This document shows positions 37,271 through 51,201 of a DNA stretch of 64,000 bases, piece after piece. The translations under genes and the position numbers were made by a program. Under the pieces are notes generated by a model. That model did not search any database and was not told the DNA's origin. It saw nothing but the letters and a program-made list of their open reading frames with translations. How positions within the stretch are numbered: position 1 is the first letter of the stretch; every line of letters starts with the position of its first letter. Source of the stretch: Phallus indusiatus (taxonomy: Eukaryota > Basidiomycota > Agaricomycetes > Phallales > Phallaceae); the NCBI GenBank assembly GCA_027605045.1, contig JAQFWX010000003.1, forward strand, positions 992,001 through 1,056,000, read 5' to 3'.

Positions 37271-37822
37271 TTAAGTAAAGGGGATTTTTATTATCAAGCA
37301 TTTACATACATACATACAACATACATACATAATATTCCATTGGAGATGTACCTCATTGCAAACTCATTCATTATCTTTTATTTACGCCATTCCCTGCACC
37401 GGCAGGGCTCTACAAGGCTCTACATGTCAACCGTCTGATTGTGAATCTGGAACCGAACCCGAGCTTAAAATCTACCATGTCATTTTTGAATGGTTCCCCA
37501 AATATCACCGTGTCACTTTGCTTCTGCAAGGGATCCGCGAAAGTTTTGCGATAACTCAGCCCTAGTTATGGGACCACTCCCTCTTGAAGCTGACTATTGT
37601 TCTGTAAAGTGGCTAATGACCGTGTGATATTCTGTCGACCTCGCGGTACACGAGTGAACAATTCGGTTCGAATAATCAGGCGTGGCAAGAAGAAGAGACA
37701 CGGTATAACCTGGTAAATCCTTCGTTTTTTATGCTATTACTTGAAACTTCGATATTTTTTCAGCGGATAACTAACCTACGTTGATGATATCACGCTAGAT
37801 CACCTTTTACAACTACGTCTAA
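37271..37822. other. Intergenic between DIL gene and RVB1
   Basis: A convergent spacer of about 550 bp with a tetranucleotide repeat at its left end. Nothing else is supportable. Confidence 0.5.
37303..37330. repeat. (TACA)n microsatellite
   Basis: About seven TACA/CATA units with one interruption, just downstream of the DIL-domain gene stop codon. Confidence 0.75.
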
Positions 37823-39969
<2,147 letters not shown>

Positions 39970-41056
39970 ATGGTTTGTTCTCTTTCTTCGTCCCAACTCT
40001 TGAGCTATGTTCACATTACAGAATAGTCTACCAAACGCGAAATCTCGCGCTCTGATTGGGAGCGCAGACTTAATGACGTTCATCTTACAAAATCGTGAGT
40101 CCAGTTTTCATTACGTTTTCTACACTGGAAGGACGAAACAATCATTGGGAATCTCTCTGAATATGGTTGATGAGAGTTACAACCGCATGTATTATCTGAC
40201 CATTGACATTCACTTTCAAATCACCCGTTTCCACGTTTTACTGAAACCCGCATTCTAGTGACTTGAATCGCCTTATCATGGATTATCTCGTCATCGAGGG
40301 GTACAAGACAGCTGCAGAGGAGTTTAGCAAAGAGGCAGACATCAAGCCGCCTGTCGACTTGAGCAGCATCGAAAGTCGCATGAATATTCGTGAAGCTATT
40401 CAGCGGGGTGACATTGAAGATGCAATCGAGAAAGTGAATGATTTAAACCCCGAGGTAAGATAATGCTGTATTTAGTTTTCATTCAAAAAGATTATAATCT
40501 TCCATGCACCACTCTCAGACCTTTGTCTGTGATGATATTTGGAAACCACTTTTGAAATTTTATGACTTCACCTTCTCTTTTCAATTGTTGGTATCAACAA
40601 ATTTGCTGATGCATTCTTTAGATCCTTGACACGAACCCTTCGTTATACTTCCATCTTCAACAGCAACGTTTGATTGAGTTTATTCGTCAAGGTCGGATTG
40701 GGGAGGCTCTCAAGTTCGCTCAAAACGATCTTGCTCCTCGCGGTGAAGAAAATGCAGGATTTCTGGCAGAGCTGGAAAAAACTATGGCCCTTTTGGCTTT
40801 TGATACTTTACCCAATGTTCCTCCCTCCATCGCGGAATTGTTATCTCCTGCGCAGCGGCTGAAAACAGCTGGGGAATTGAATGCTGCCATTTTGGAAAGT
40901 TTGAGTCAAGGGAAGGAGTCGAAGGTGAAAGGCTTAATTCGGCTTATGCTCTGGGGTGAATCGATGCTGGCACAAGATGTAGACTTTCCCTGTGTTGATT
41001 TGCAGACTGGTTTAATAACACGGACTCGAACCAATGATATGGACGTTGGCATGTAA
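39970..41056 (+). CDS. GID8: GID8, LisH-CTLH-CRA subunit of the GID/CTLH E3 ligase
   Basis: A scaffold subunit of the GID ubiquitin ligase that degrades gluconeogenic enzymes. The protein best reads M, then STKREISRSDWERRLNDVHL. The M is alone in exon 1 (ATG 39970-39972) and exon 2 begins at 40027. Alternative acceptor 40021/40022 shifts the frame. LisH is LNRLIMDYLVIEGYKTAAEE, and CTLH is NIREAIQRGDIEDAIEKVND (both near 40260-40455). The CRA part follows: LYFHLQQQRLIEFIRQGRIG, EALKFAQNDLAPRGEEN and ELEKTMALLAFD. The tail is short. Family blocks are complete; the start is an inference from frame and splice logic. Confidence 0.9.
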
Positions 41057-41450
41057 ATCGCTTTTGTACAGGTTTCGTTGGATTGTTTAGTTGTTCTTAA
41101 TACATACATACCTATGTCGCAATACATCACATTCTCGCTTCAAAGTCGTTCGGTGGCTATGTGATACTTACTACTTGGCATTGGCGCTGCTGCAGACCTG
41201 CCAAGAATTGACTAGACACTTGGATTGGACATAACGATACTTTTTCGCAGCATGGCAGTGCACCTGAATGAACCCTCAATCTTTAATAGTTATATTAATC
41301 GTCATTGTCGTGATGGAGGGGCGGATTTTTCGGCTCCGCCAAGCAACTGAGCCAGCCTAGAGCATGCTATAACACTGAGGCTCTGCGTCAAACATCCTGC
41401 CTCTTTCCTTCTTTCCTCAGCATTATCAGGTGCTTCCATCCGTGTTAACA
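41057..41450. other. Intergenic upstream of rhomboid gene
   Basis: About 390 bp. It holds an inverted repeat, GGCGGA then a 9-nt loop then TCCGCC, at 41320-41340. This could be an operator or an RNA hairpin of the leader. Otherwise nothing is seen. Confidence 0.45.
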
Positions 41451-43474
41451 ATGTACAATAATACAGAAAGCGACGAAGAGCTTGTTAAGCCACACGAAAG
41501 GGGCTTTGACGACTTCTCAAGCTATCCCCAGCGCCAGCAGCCAGTACCGTCGAATCCATATGTCTTTGACACATCAACGCGTCCTTACTCTATCACCACG
41601 GCCCTAGAACCACTAAGTACGTTCTATTCGACAATTAAATACTGCGGAGTCTCCATTTTTTGAATCTCCAAAAGATGTTTCTGATACGGAAGCTTTGCAT
41701 CCCTCGACATCGCCCCCGGACAGAGGCGTAAAACAGTTGTGGTCAAAATTCACGACCGCAAATAATGCTCGGTATCCATTGAGTCAGCGCATAGAGGATA
41801 AACGAAGGGGTATAGGCAGACAAAGATACCCCATTTTGACTTGGGTTTTAACCGTCGTTATGGTTGCTATCTTCATTTACGAATCCGTGATCAACTGGAA
41901 AGCGCAAGGAACACCCTTTTCCTTCAAGGTATGGTCACTGCGATTGTATATCAATATTAAGGACCGCTCGATGATCTTTCTTTTAGCCTGTCGTTAATCC
42001 AATGTTAGGGCCTTCAACTTCAGCTCTAATTAACCTCGGTATTTCTTCTTCATATTGCTGCATAGTGATTATCACAAATTAATATCTTTTCTTGTGTGTT
42101 CAGGGGCACGGTTTGTTCCATGTATGAAACAGATTGAAGGCTTTCCAACCGATATTTCTTACCCGTGTAAGGCATTTTTCGATCACGTTTGGGTACTATA
42201 TAAAGCTTTGTGCAGGTTTAAATGACACGGCAAATCCGCCTACATCTCTTTGCCCTTTGAGTGATGTCTGTGGGTTTGGTGGCTTTCACGGCGAACCCCC
42301 AAATCAATGGTTTCGGTAAGCGTCTCTGTTCACCATGTGGGTTAAATAGTCGTCAATGTCTCTCGAAGTTTCATTACTCCTGTGTTTCTTCATGCGGGAC
42401 TGATTCACCTTGCGCTCAACATGTTTGCTCAACTCACCGTTTCTGCTCAAGTACGCATGTTTCGTTGTCATGTTCTCTTTTCAGGCTGAACGTTTTCGTC
42501 ATCCTTTTCCAGGTTGAGAGGGAGCTTGGGACGATCCCATATTTCATTCTTTACTTCGCTGCCGGAATTTTCGGGAACATTCTAGGAGCCAATTTTGCGT
42601 AAATATCTAATGCTCTCTCCTTAATTTCATCTTTTAAATCAGGCTTCAGTCTACTAGGGAATCCGTCTTTGGGCGCATCTGGTGCCATTTTCGGAACAGT
42701 GAGTTTTATATAGTGTTGTTTATTTGCAAGGTTTTGGCTGAACTAAACGCTACCAAAAGATCGCCGTGGAATGGGTATCAGCTATTTTACAAATCATACA
42801 ATCTTTTTTATCTATTTATTTGCATTCTAGATCGATTTGATATTTCATTGGAAGCTTTTGTTCAGGCCACTGAGAAGGGTACGTTAATCTCGAAGACGAG
42901 ACAGCTATAGAATGATTCACGCACTGTAGTTGATATTCCTTCTGATCGATCTTATCGTTGGCGTAATACTGGGATATGTCTCCGTATGTATCTACCTTTC
43001 TCATCTATGAAAAAGAAAAATCTAAATAATGAATTTTTAGTTCGTCGATAATTTTGCTCATTTGTCAGTATTTCGTATTTTTCCCATAGAAACCTCACGA
43101 ATTTATCCATTTTTAGGGGAGGTTTGTTTATGGGTTTACTTGTGGCAATGGTCTTCTATCCCATAATCAGCACTACAAAGCGACACAAATATATCACATT
43201 AACTCTTCGAGTAATCGCCATCCCAATACCCATCATACTTTTTGTTCTTCTGGTTCGAAACTTTTATACTGGAAATCCGTATAGTGGTATGTCGTCAATT
43301 CTTAAGTGTTTTCACGTGATGGCTGACTTACTTTTGAACCTGAAGCTTGTTCGGGATGTCGTTATCTATCCTGCTTCCCAACCAACTCAAACGACCAGTA
43401 AGCTGCTAATTCATGATACAAATTGCAGCCTGCTATGCTTAATGTTTGCACAAGTTGCCATAAAACAGGTTTAA
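41451..43474 (+). CDS. Rhomboid-family intramembrane serine protease
   Basis: The ATG at 41451 begins MYNNTESDEELVKPHERGFD, a cytosolic Pro/Ser-rich region. The first membrane segment is YPILTWVLTVVMVAIFIYES. A lumenal loop follows (FVPCMKQIEGF, CPLSDVCGFGGFHGEPPNQW), then the core helices FITPVFLHAGLIHLALNMFA, the VERELGTIPYFILYFAAGIF segment, and SLLGNPSLGASGAIFG, which carries the catalytic Ser of GASG. The catalytic His is in NFAHLGG, split by an intron near 43059-43118. The last segments include GLLVAMVFYPII. A Cys-rich tail (ACSGCRYLSCFPT) follows. The final exon and stop (here 43474) are uncertain. The H..N, GASG and H signatures argue for an active protease. Confidence 0.88.
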
Positions 43475-43610
43475 CTGTCAACGGGGTACCGTTCGAAAAT
43501 TGAAAGGATACTCTCTGATGACCGAACCGCCGCATTGTTCCGGAGTTTGCTCCACGCCAGTTGCATTCACATACTCATAATTCACTAACGCAAGGACGTT
43601 TCCCAATATT

Positions 43611-43630
43611 TTTTCTACTCTTTTCTACTC
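43611..43630. repeat. Tandem 10-mer TTTTCTACTC x2
   Basis: Two perfect copies in the pyrimidine-rich spacer before the Cas1-like gene. Probably a promoter or leader tract. Confidence 0.6.
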
Positions 43631-43656
43631 TGTTTTCTTAAAATATTTAATTCGTA

Positions 43657-46630
43657 ATGACTCTGTACGGATTTGATCAACTCTACCAACATAGTATCTT
43701 ATAAGCTATATATTAAGCAAGCGCCGACGCTGTCAGTGGGGGATCTGTCTAGTACGGCGGCCAAGTCCCTACAGGGCCGTTCGTTTGCGCCCAAAAAGAA
43801 GTCTACGCTACGTGGTTCAGTTTGCCTACGTTATCAGAGATTCAGCAATTCCCTGAGCAAGTAAATTCAAGATGTGGGCGCGGGGAGATTTTCTTCCGAC
43901 ATAGCCTTGCCTCATTTGATAGCTGTAGGAGCCGCTATTGTTAGCTTGACGGTGGCATCCTACAGGTATATCTTCCTTGGTACATGCTTAAGCTCTTTTC
44001 TATCGAATATCCATTGATCAATATGTTTCGGAATCCAAAGATTGGTTTGACCCGCATCGTTGCCGTGCCCTCATGAATGATGGACAGTGGATGGACGATC
44101 GGTTTCAAAGTTGGCAGCCTGATGGTGGGTCTCCTCATTATCTAATAAACAGTTTTTGAAAGATAACACGAAAAATAAGGATGCATGCTGCATCAGTATA
44201 CACCGAATGACATATCGCAGTGCTTATCTTCGAGGCAAGTTGTGTTTGTGGGGACTCCGTCACGAGACAGCTGTTCTTCCAAGCAACCCACGCAGCGGAC
44301 GAGACTCTACCTTCGGGACCTTCAAATGACAGTCAAAAGCACATGGACTATCAGTATAAGTCCGTGTCGGGCACGGAGTTTACTTTCATTTGGGATCCAT
44401 TTTTGAACACAACAGGAACAAAGGACATTATTTCCCCGTCGTTAAGAAGACAATCTATGTCGACCACCTCGTCTGTTCGGACGCCCGCAATGGTAGTCAT
44501 AGGTGCTGGGTTGTGGTTCCTTCGTCATCCTTCCTCTGGGGGTTTGGCTCTATGGGAAAAGACAATAGAAAACATGATGGCATCTATCTTTGAATCACCG
44601 TCAGAGATAGCCGATATGGTCGTCTTACTGCCTGTTCAAAATGTCATTCCGGACAAGTTATCTTCTGAAAGACGGCTATGGTTAATGAACCCAGACATAG
44701 AAGCTATGAACGCCGATATGGAGAGTCGTATTCATGATTTTCTGGAAGTATATCGTGATAAACGACGGTATCCCGGTGTAGCGTTTCCCTCGGTCTTCAA
44801 TAAGATGTTGGATACTTCCCAAACTACGGACGGTCTACATTACTCTCCCAATCTTGTAGCAGCCCACGGTAATATTTTATTCAATTTACGGTGCAATGAT
44901 ATTCTCCCCAAGAATTATCCTCTTGACAAGACATGCTGCCGAAGTTATCCCCGACCCTCGGTTTATCAACTATTTATTCTGCTTGGAATCGCTATGTGGG
45001 GTCCAATTGCCTACTTCTTCTCAACGTCTTCCCGTAAGTTCTATTTCGCAAGTCAAGCTTAGGCTGAGTCTTTTATCTAGGTCAACCTCGAGTACGTTCC
45101 ATGCTACCCAGTCACGAAAACATCAAAGCGTTATCGATTTTTGGCTCAAGCATTCTGTTAATATATTTATCTGACCGAACAAGCATCTTTCTGAAGGTAT
45201 CTAAGCAATACAATTCATGGGCGTTTGGAATTTGGGCTGTATCTAGTTTGGCTCTTGGACTATATACTTTGCAGAAGGGTGATAAGGACCTAGGGTTTTT
45301 GAGCCGACAACAAACTGATGAATGGAAAGGATGGATGCAAGGTATGTTCTTTTTTTTTTATCATTTCCCGCCAAAGTAGAGTACTAAATTACATACATCA
45401 TTGCAGTCGTCATCCTAATCTATCATTATCTGGGTGCTTCAAAAGTTTCCGGAATATATAATCCAGTCAGAGTTTTGGTTGCTGCATATTTGTTTATGAC
45501 AGGTATGATTTCACGAACTCGGAATAATGATTGCACTTTATTCATTGCATATAGGCTATGGCCATACCACTTTCTATCTCAAGAAGGCCGATTTTGGGAT
45601 TCACAGGGTTGCTCAAGTTCTTGTTCGCCTAAATCTTCTTCCCATAGCTTTGGCCTATACAATGAACACCGACTACCTGAATTATTACTTCTCCCCGCTC
45701 GTTTCGATGTGGTTTATTGTCATTTATTTGACTATGGCCATAGCAAAACAGTTCAACGAACGCACGCCCATCCTACTGTTGAAAATCTTCTTGTCGATGG
45801 CATCTATCACGTTTCTCCTGGGGGACAAATTGCCCTTGCAGCTCCTATTCACCGTACTAAACAATATCTTCCGTCTCAAATGGTCAGCGGACGAATGGAA
45901 CTTTCGAGTCACATTGGATCTATGGATCGTTTATTGTGGAATGTTAACAGCCGTTGCCTATCTCAAGATTCGTGAACATCGGTTAATGGATCATCCACGC
46001 TGGCCTCTCGTTCAACGGCTTTCCATTATACTGTCAGCTGTGATCATGATCTGGTTTTTCATTTTCGAGCTTTTGCAACCCTCAAAATTCGCGTATAATA
46101 AATGGCACCCTTACATTTCTATACTACCGGTGGGAGCATTTGTCGTATTACGGAATGCGACTCCTTTCCTTCGTTCAGTATACTCTCGACTGTTTACATT
46201 CATCGGTGTCTGCAGTCTTGAAACTTTTATTATCCAGTACCATCTTTGGTTGGCTGCGGATACCAAGGGCATTCTACAGATTATTCCAGGCAGTAAATGG
46301 CGTTTTCCTAATTTACTGCTGTCGTCGATTATTTTCATCTGGATAAGTCATTTGGTGGCCAATGCAACAAACCAACTGACCGTCTGGATTTGTAATAAAG
46401 ACGAACCGCCTTCGCTGCCTGTTCGTAATACCTCTTCGGGCGAAGAATCTATTCCCTTGGTAGAGTCAAGTGGCCATGCTAGTACTCAGAACGTACATGA
46501 AACCCCCGGTTTCAGAATGATCTCCAACAACAGCTTTTTATCTTTTGATTGGTCTCACGGTGTTGTTATTAGGTGTCTGCTCGCATTGTCTGTTATGTGG
46601 CTGCTGAATCTTTTGTGGCCATACTCATAA
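43657..46630 (+). CDS. CAS1: Cas1p-type polysaccharide O-acetyltransferase (PC-esterase plus ~10 TM)
   Basis: In Cryptococcus Cas1 is needed for capsule O-acetylation; agaric homologues act on cell-wall polysaccharide by inference. A signal-anchor helix ([17 protein letters not shown], about 43915-43965) leads to [20 protein letters not shown]. The PC-esterase part has the catalytic [15 protein letters not shown] (about 44230-44280) and the DGLHYS motif (about 44830). A 10-TM acyltransferase part follows from [20 protein letters not shown]. It includes [20 protein letters not shown] and [20 protein letters not shown], then [20 protein letters not shown]. The stop is at 46630. The first exon is unresolved: no in-frame ATG directly precedes the anchor, so the given start is a guess. 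Confidence 0.85.
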
Positions 46631-46989
46631 TTATTATCTATTCCTTGATTTGTATATTTACCCTGGTCTGGTTATCAACAGACGCTCAGATAATTCCCTT
46701 TGCGATGATTAGTTATGTTTTCTTGATCGAGGAATATGTTAGACCAAATTTCGATCTTAGAATTGCAACTTAGCGCCACAATACGAATTGAAAAAGAAAA
46801 ATGTCCGTGTCTGGTATAGATACGAAACAAGCGACGAAAAGCAACAAAGGGTTAAAAAAAAAAAGCTCTGGATGTGATGCAAATCAACTCCAGAACGGGA
46901 AGCGCTATAGAAACACAATTATGGAGATACAATACGAAAATCTCAGAGAAAGAAAGTCGAGCATCATGCCTGCGCACAACGGATAAAAC
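46631..46989. other. Intergenic, Cas1-like to septin
   Basis: A convergent spacer of about 360 bp, AT-rich, with a 61-codon open frame (46801-46986) of low-complexity Lys/Asn composition that is not credible as a gene. Confidence 0.5.
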
Positions 46990-48824
46990 TTAATTGCGCA
47001 GGAATCTTCCCTTTTTCTTAACAAAACAAACAAGCTTACGTCAATATGAGGCACGTAAATAAAACGATATTATACGTACTCCACTTTTATCGTGCGTCGG
47101 GCTCAAGGGTCTTCCACTTTCTAACCTCCGCTTTTTCTCGTCCAGCTCTGAACGTTGCTTCTCTAAAGCTTCTTTCATTTCTTTATGTCTGCTATATAGC
47201 TCTTCTTCGGATTGACGAAGTTTCGCCTCCTTTTCTTGCACCTTTTGTTGGAAAACTAACTTCATCTCGGCTTCCATCTTGGCCAACTTTTGTTCATGCA
47301 AGGCGCGCTCTTCAGCAACCTTTTGGGCGGGGCTATGAAAGTAAAAGTTCATATCAGGAAAGGAAGTATTGTTTCTGTTTTTGGGGAGCTTTCCACTTAC
47401 TTAACTTCCTTGAACACGCTATAGTCTTGAGCGATACCCATGTTAAGCAATTTCTCGCTTCGCCACTGTTCGTAAAGCTGGGTATTGGTATGTTCTCGTA
47501 ATTCTTCCATATACGTTCTAACGAGCATTTGACGGAGTTTTACGAAATCGCAGTGATCCTCGTTATCGACTTCAATTACTCCCCAGGGGTAGGCACGCCC
47601 ACGGACAGCGCGACCATCGGGTGTTTGAACTTCCTGATTTGAACCGACAACGGCAAAAGGTATTTTTGACTTTAAAAAGCAATCGTGTTATTCAGTAGGA
47701 ATATATTGAACTCAGCAGCCGCTTACGGCAATCTCTTCATGTTCGGCTAGAGTTTCCTCATCTTCATTCTCGTAAATGGGAGCCTGGAATATTTTGATAT
47801 TGTGGTACGCTATATCGGCGAGAATCTAATTTTATAGGAAAGACTTGGGACTGGACGACACAGATGTGTTCAATAAAAACGTACGCGTTGTTTAAAATCG
47901 ATAATTTCCTCATCGGTTAGGGTATCGGCCTTAGCAATGATAGGAATTAAATTGACTCTTTGATGTAGTCGTCTCATGAATTCGATATCAATCTGTTTCA
48001 AGCTAAAAATCTTTTTAGAAACCGTACTAGACACGAAATAGCGTAGACTTACGAATGGCCGGTGGGCTGAATGAAGTAAAGACAGGCGTGAACCCTATTG
48101 TCAACGATTTTCTGGCGATTAACGCGACTTTCTTGTTCGAGATATGCATCAAATCGAGACTCAATATCGTCGACTATGGGTTTCCAGCTGGTATAAAGCA
48201 AGAATGAATAGCATTCAACAGTTAATAACTATTAGTATTACCTCTCGTCGTTGTTAACGAAATCGCCGAACCCGGGGGTATCAACAACTGTCAGGCGTAA
48301 ACGAACGCCATTTTCTTCAATATCTAGAAAGAAATAAGAAAAGAGAAAGATTCAGTAATATTCATTGGGACGGATAAGGTGGAAAAAAAGTCTACCAGCA
48401 CTGATGCTCTGGATTGAAACTGTCGAAGAACGTTCTGCGTGAGGTGGAAGAGTTTCTTTGGGAGGGTATAACGTGGTATTGAACAGAGTATTGATGAGGG
48501 TGGATTTTCCTAGACCGGATTCGCCTACAGACAGAATAGAAGAGAAAAAAAACATCACCACACGAAAACTGGAAGAAACTTGATAGACGCACCAACAACC
48601 ATGACGGTAAAATGAAAACCCTGACGAATACTTTTCCTGTGAACCTGGTTTGGGAGATTGGCAAAACCGACGTATCCCATGAGTTTCTTCCTGACGACGG
48701 TGGAAAGAGAATTTGCAGACTGCTGGAGGGACGCTGGTTTTTCGTCATGGTAGCCATTGGTGTGTTCGCTGGCGGGTATAGAGCCGAACTGGTCGCGAGA
48801 GTATGAACCGGAATAGTCGGACAT
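46990..48824 (-). CDS. CDC3: Septin, CDC3-type
   Basis: A GTP-binding filament subunit for septum and bud-neck-type rings. The ATG at 48824 begins [20 protein letters not shown]. The polybasic membrane-binding stretch and septin start read [20 protein letters not shown], followed by the G1 loop [16 protein letters not shown], then [13 protein letters not shown]3 is [13 protein letters not shown], and G4 is [15 protein letters not shown]. The septin-unique end is [19 protein letters not shown] and [17 protein letters not shown] long coiled coil ([20 protein letters not shown]) precedes a small last exon reading KKGRFLRN to the stop at 46990. The GFANLPNQ block is typical of CDC3/AspB. About eight exons. 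Secure. Confidence 0.93.
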
Positions 48825-49433
48825 CTTTGGTATAATGAGCGAGACAACAAACGAGGGACAAGATTGAGCTGAGCTAACCTTCCTGGCGACGAGAGAGGAA
48901 GAGGATGGAGACGTGTGGTCGTCTGTTTGTCGATATTTGCCCAGCCTACGAGCCTGGGCGAAAGCGCCCGACGGCTTTGGGAAGACTAGAAGCTATAAAA
49001 GTGTATCCCGGAGATGAGCCAGAGAGAGAGCAGCCAGTTGAATATCGTTGGTTATGTAAAATTCGAGCTTGGAAGAATAAAATTGGCTCCTCACCCAGCT
49101 GATTGTCATATGTTACGACTAGGATTATGGTATTTCAGTGATGAAGAGGTACTACTGCAGTGCTGTGGCAATGTTGCCCAATATATATGTACATAATACA
49201 TGGGGGCTCATACTTTTATAAAGCTTATATGGCAACGGTCGTATTTTATACTGTGCTGGGTACCAACTCGCCTCGTGTGTGAGTGTAAAGGAGTATTATA
49301 ATGTATGTACAAGTGACTCATGTTCAGTGTATTTAATGTGGCATTCTCGGACAGTGAATATCAGAAATGATTAATACTACAATGCAGCAACGTGGTCCCA
49401 GAGATAATAGATAAAACACCTCATGTATATCCC
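48825..49433. other. Intergenic, septin promoter side
   Basis: About 610 bp upstream of the septin. It contains a 65-codon plus-strand frame (48905-49102) without recognisable similarity, which may be chance. No RNA gene or repeat is seen. Confidence 0.5.
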
Positions 49434-50156
49434 TCAGCTTCGAGCGTCGTAAGAGGAGGAACGTAAATCAATACGACGGCTTAGCACGAGGGACCCCAGT
49501 ATTCTGTTTAGTAAATTAAGTCTTCCGGAAGAGAATATTAGTGATAGATTAGAAAAATATACATACCTATTGGTATCTTCATAGTTATTAGCCACTGATA
49601 ACCGTTCTTCTTCCAAATCTACTAATGACACGGACCCAGCCTGAGGGTGGAAGCTCAGCGCATGTTCTCTTCGTTCTCGAGCCTTATCATCGACCAACTT
49701 GCGCGCTGTGTCTTGAAAAGCGCTTTCTCGTGATTGTGGCGTGTCCTCGCCTAATAGACTCGGTAACCGCGGAGAGATCTTTGAACTCCTCAAGCTCCTT
49801 TCTTCCAATGGTGGCTGGCAGTCCGCATGAGGATCATCAGCTTGAGACCGTAATGTTGGATGCTTTTGAAAATGAAGTTTGTGCAAGAACTCGTTTACGT
49901 GTTCATACGCTTGTACGACGTCATCCGATGCCTCTGCTGCATTTCTTTCGAAATCTGTTTCTAAAACATTGTCCTCTCCGTCGTCGTCATCATCATCTGG
50001 TAGGGAAATATTTCCGCGCTCAAAGCTATCAATTATCGGGCCAAGCGTTCGGCGACGTTTGGTAGGAAAGAACGAACTGGATGGATCAATGGGTATAGGC
50101 AATTGCGGGTCTTCTTGAGACACCGGTGGTGAGGGTAATCGTGGTCGTTTGAGCAT
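49434..50156 (-). CDS. Unknown acidic/coiled-coil protein (probably basidiomycete-specific)
   Basis: Not recognised. The ATG at 50156 gives MLKRPRLPSPPVSQEDPQLP. An in-frame ATG at 50252 would add a hydrophobic stretch (LKIVSVLIVHLCTVTFI) but looks like leader. The basic KRRRTLGP suggests nuclear import. Then an acidic run (DDDDDDGED), a helix YEHVNEFLHKLHFQKH, and a charged helix ARKLVDDKARERREHALSFH. One intron (about 49508-49570) after NYEDTNR precedes ILGSLVLSRRIDLRSSSYDA and the stop at 49434. It is divergent from frataxin. No enzyme motif is visible. Confidence 0.7.
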   Translation of the reverse strand: MLKRPRLPSPPVSQEDPQLPIPIDPSSSFFPTKRRRTLGPIIDSFERGNISLPDDDDDDGEDNVLETDFERNAAEASDDVVQAYEHVNEFLHKLHFQKHPTLRSQADDPHADCQPPLEERSLRSSKISPRLPSLLGEDTPQSRESAFQDTARKLVDDKARERREHALSFHPQAGSVSLVDLEEERLSVANNYEDTNRYVYFSNLSLIFSSGRLNLLNRILGSLVLSRRIDLRSSSYDARS

Positions 50157-50402
50157 GCGGTTGGATGACGAGTCAATAAAAGTAACAGTACACAAATGAA
50201 CAATAAGAACGGACACAATTTTCAAATAATTATAACTGCGAGCGTCGAACATTTGTGATGAGCTCCATTATTCTCAAGGCTGAATTATCACAACGGTATA
50301 TAGCACATTTGAATACTTTGGCACTATGTACTTGGTCGTTTACAGTCAGTAACATTTGAACTTCTCGATACAGTAAGTATCTAATTATAGATCGCCTAGT
50401 CC

Positions 50403-50425
50403 ACGCGTCCGTCACGCGTCACGTG
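50403..50425. promoter_or_regulatory. Twin ACGCGT boxes plus CACGTG E-box
   Basis: ACGCGT at 50403-50408 and at 50414-50419, followed directly by CACGTG at 50420-50425. The sites are 35-57 bp before the frataxin ATG and in the spacer shared with the gene at 49434-50156. They match MBF-type cell-cycle boxes and a bHLH E-box. That they work is inference. Confidence 0.5.
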
Positions 50426-50459
50426 TTCACATGTCACATACAAGTCGTGCTGTCTCCAT

Positions 50460-51113
50460 ATGCGATTTCTAAGAGCAGCTACACACACCTTGGCCAAAAG
50501 GTTATCACCTCACTTCCCTCAGGTTTCGCAGACCCATCATGTAACACATCGATATGGAGTTTATGTTCGATCGCTGACAACACCGCCTCCTATGGTCGTT
50601 TCAAGGTCAAAGAACACACAACCCGCGTCATTCAGTTTATGCTGAAATACATATCCAGTGACTTATCAGTACAGAAATATAATACCGTATCGGATGAAGC
50701 TATGGATTCCTTGTTAGAGTCTTTGGAGGCGCTGATAGACTCTATTCCTGATAAGCAATGTGAAGTCGAGTATTCGGTGAGTCTCGACCTTTGCAATCAG
50801 CTCAAGCTGCTTCTCATACTCATTTTAGAGCGGTGTCTTGACACTTTCGTTAGGCACTAAGGGAACATATGTTATTAACAAACAACCGCCTAATAAGCAG
50901 ATCTGGTTAAGTTCTCCTGTGAGGTACGATGTCGTCTGTCCTTGACTGCGAGATATAATCTTGTAATTGTCATCCAGCGGGCCAAAGCGTTACGATTATT
51001 CGGCAAGCACCCATTCATGGATATATTCCAGGGATGGGAAGTCACTTGGCACACTGCTGAGAGACGAACTTTCATCCTTACTGAAGATTGAAGTTGACAT
51101 TGACCTTAGTTAG
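50460..51113 (+). CDS. YFH1: Frataxin, mitochondrial
   Basis: A matrix protein that helps Fe-S cluster assembly and binds iron. The ATG at 50460 begins [19 protein letters not shown], an Arg-rich leader without acidic residues, typical of mitochondrial import. After an unresolved intron the frataxin fold starts at [20 protein letters not shown] with its acidic ridge ([16 protein letters not shown]). The beta sheet has [20 protein letters not shown] and [11 protein letters not shown]. After another intron comes [20 protein letters not shown] and [20 protein letters not shown], with stop at 51113. The fold is complete. It is convergent with the rhodanese gene, 88 bp away. Confidence 0.93.
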
Positions 51114-51201
51114 ACCCCTGAGGTCTTCCGCGACACGTAGTTTATTGCTGTTTTATTTTCAAAAAGGGCGGAACTCCTTGAATAAGTTTACAGAACATTT
51201 C

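Noticed and set aside
46801..46986. 61-codon Lys/Asn-rich ORF
   Set aside because: Low-complexity composition in an AT-rich convergent spacer; no supporting signal.
48905..49102. 65-codon plus-strand ORF upstream of the septin
   Set aside because: No similarity and no splice continuation. It lies in the septin promoter, and the length is within chance.
50157..50252. N-terminal extension of the 49.4-50.2 kb protein from the ATG at 50252
   Set aside because: It adds a hydrophobic segment unlike the rest of the protein and looks like 5' leader. The ATG at 50156 begins the basic, Pro-rich start that fits better.
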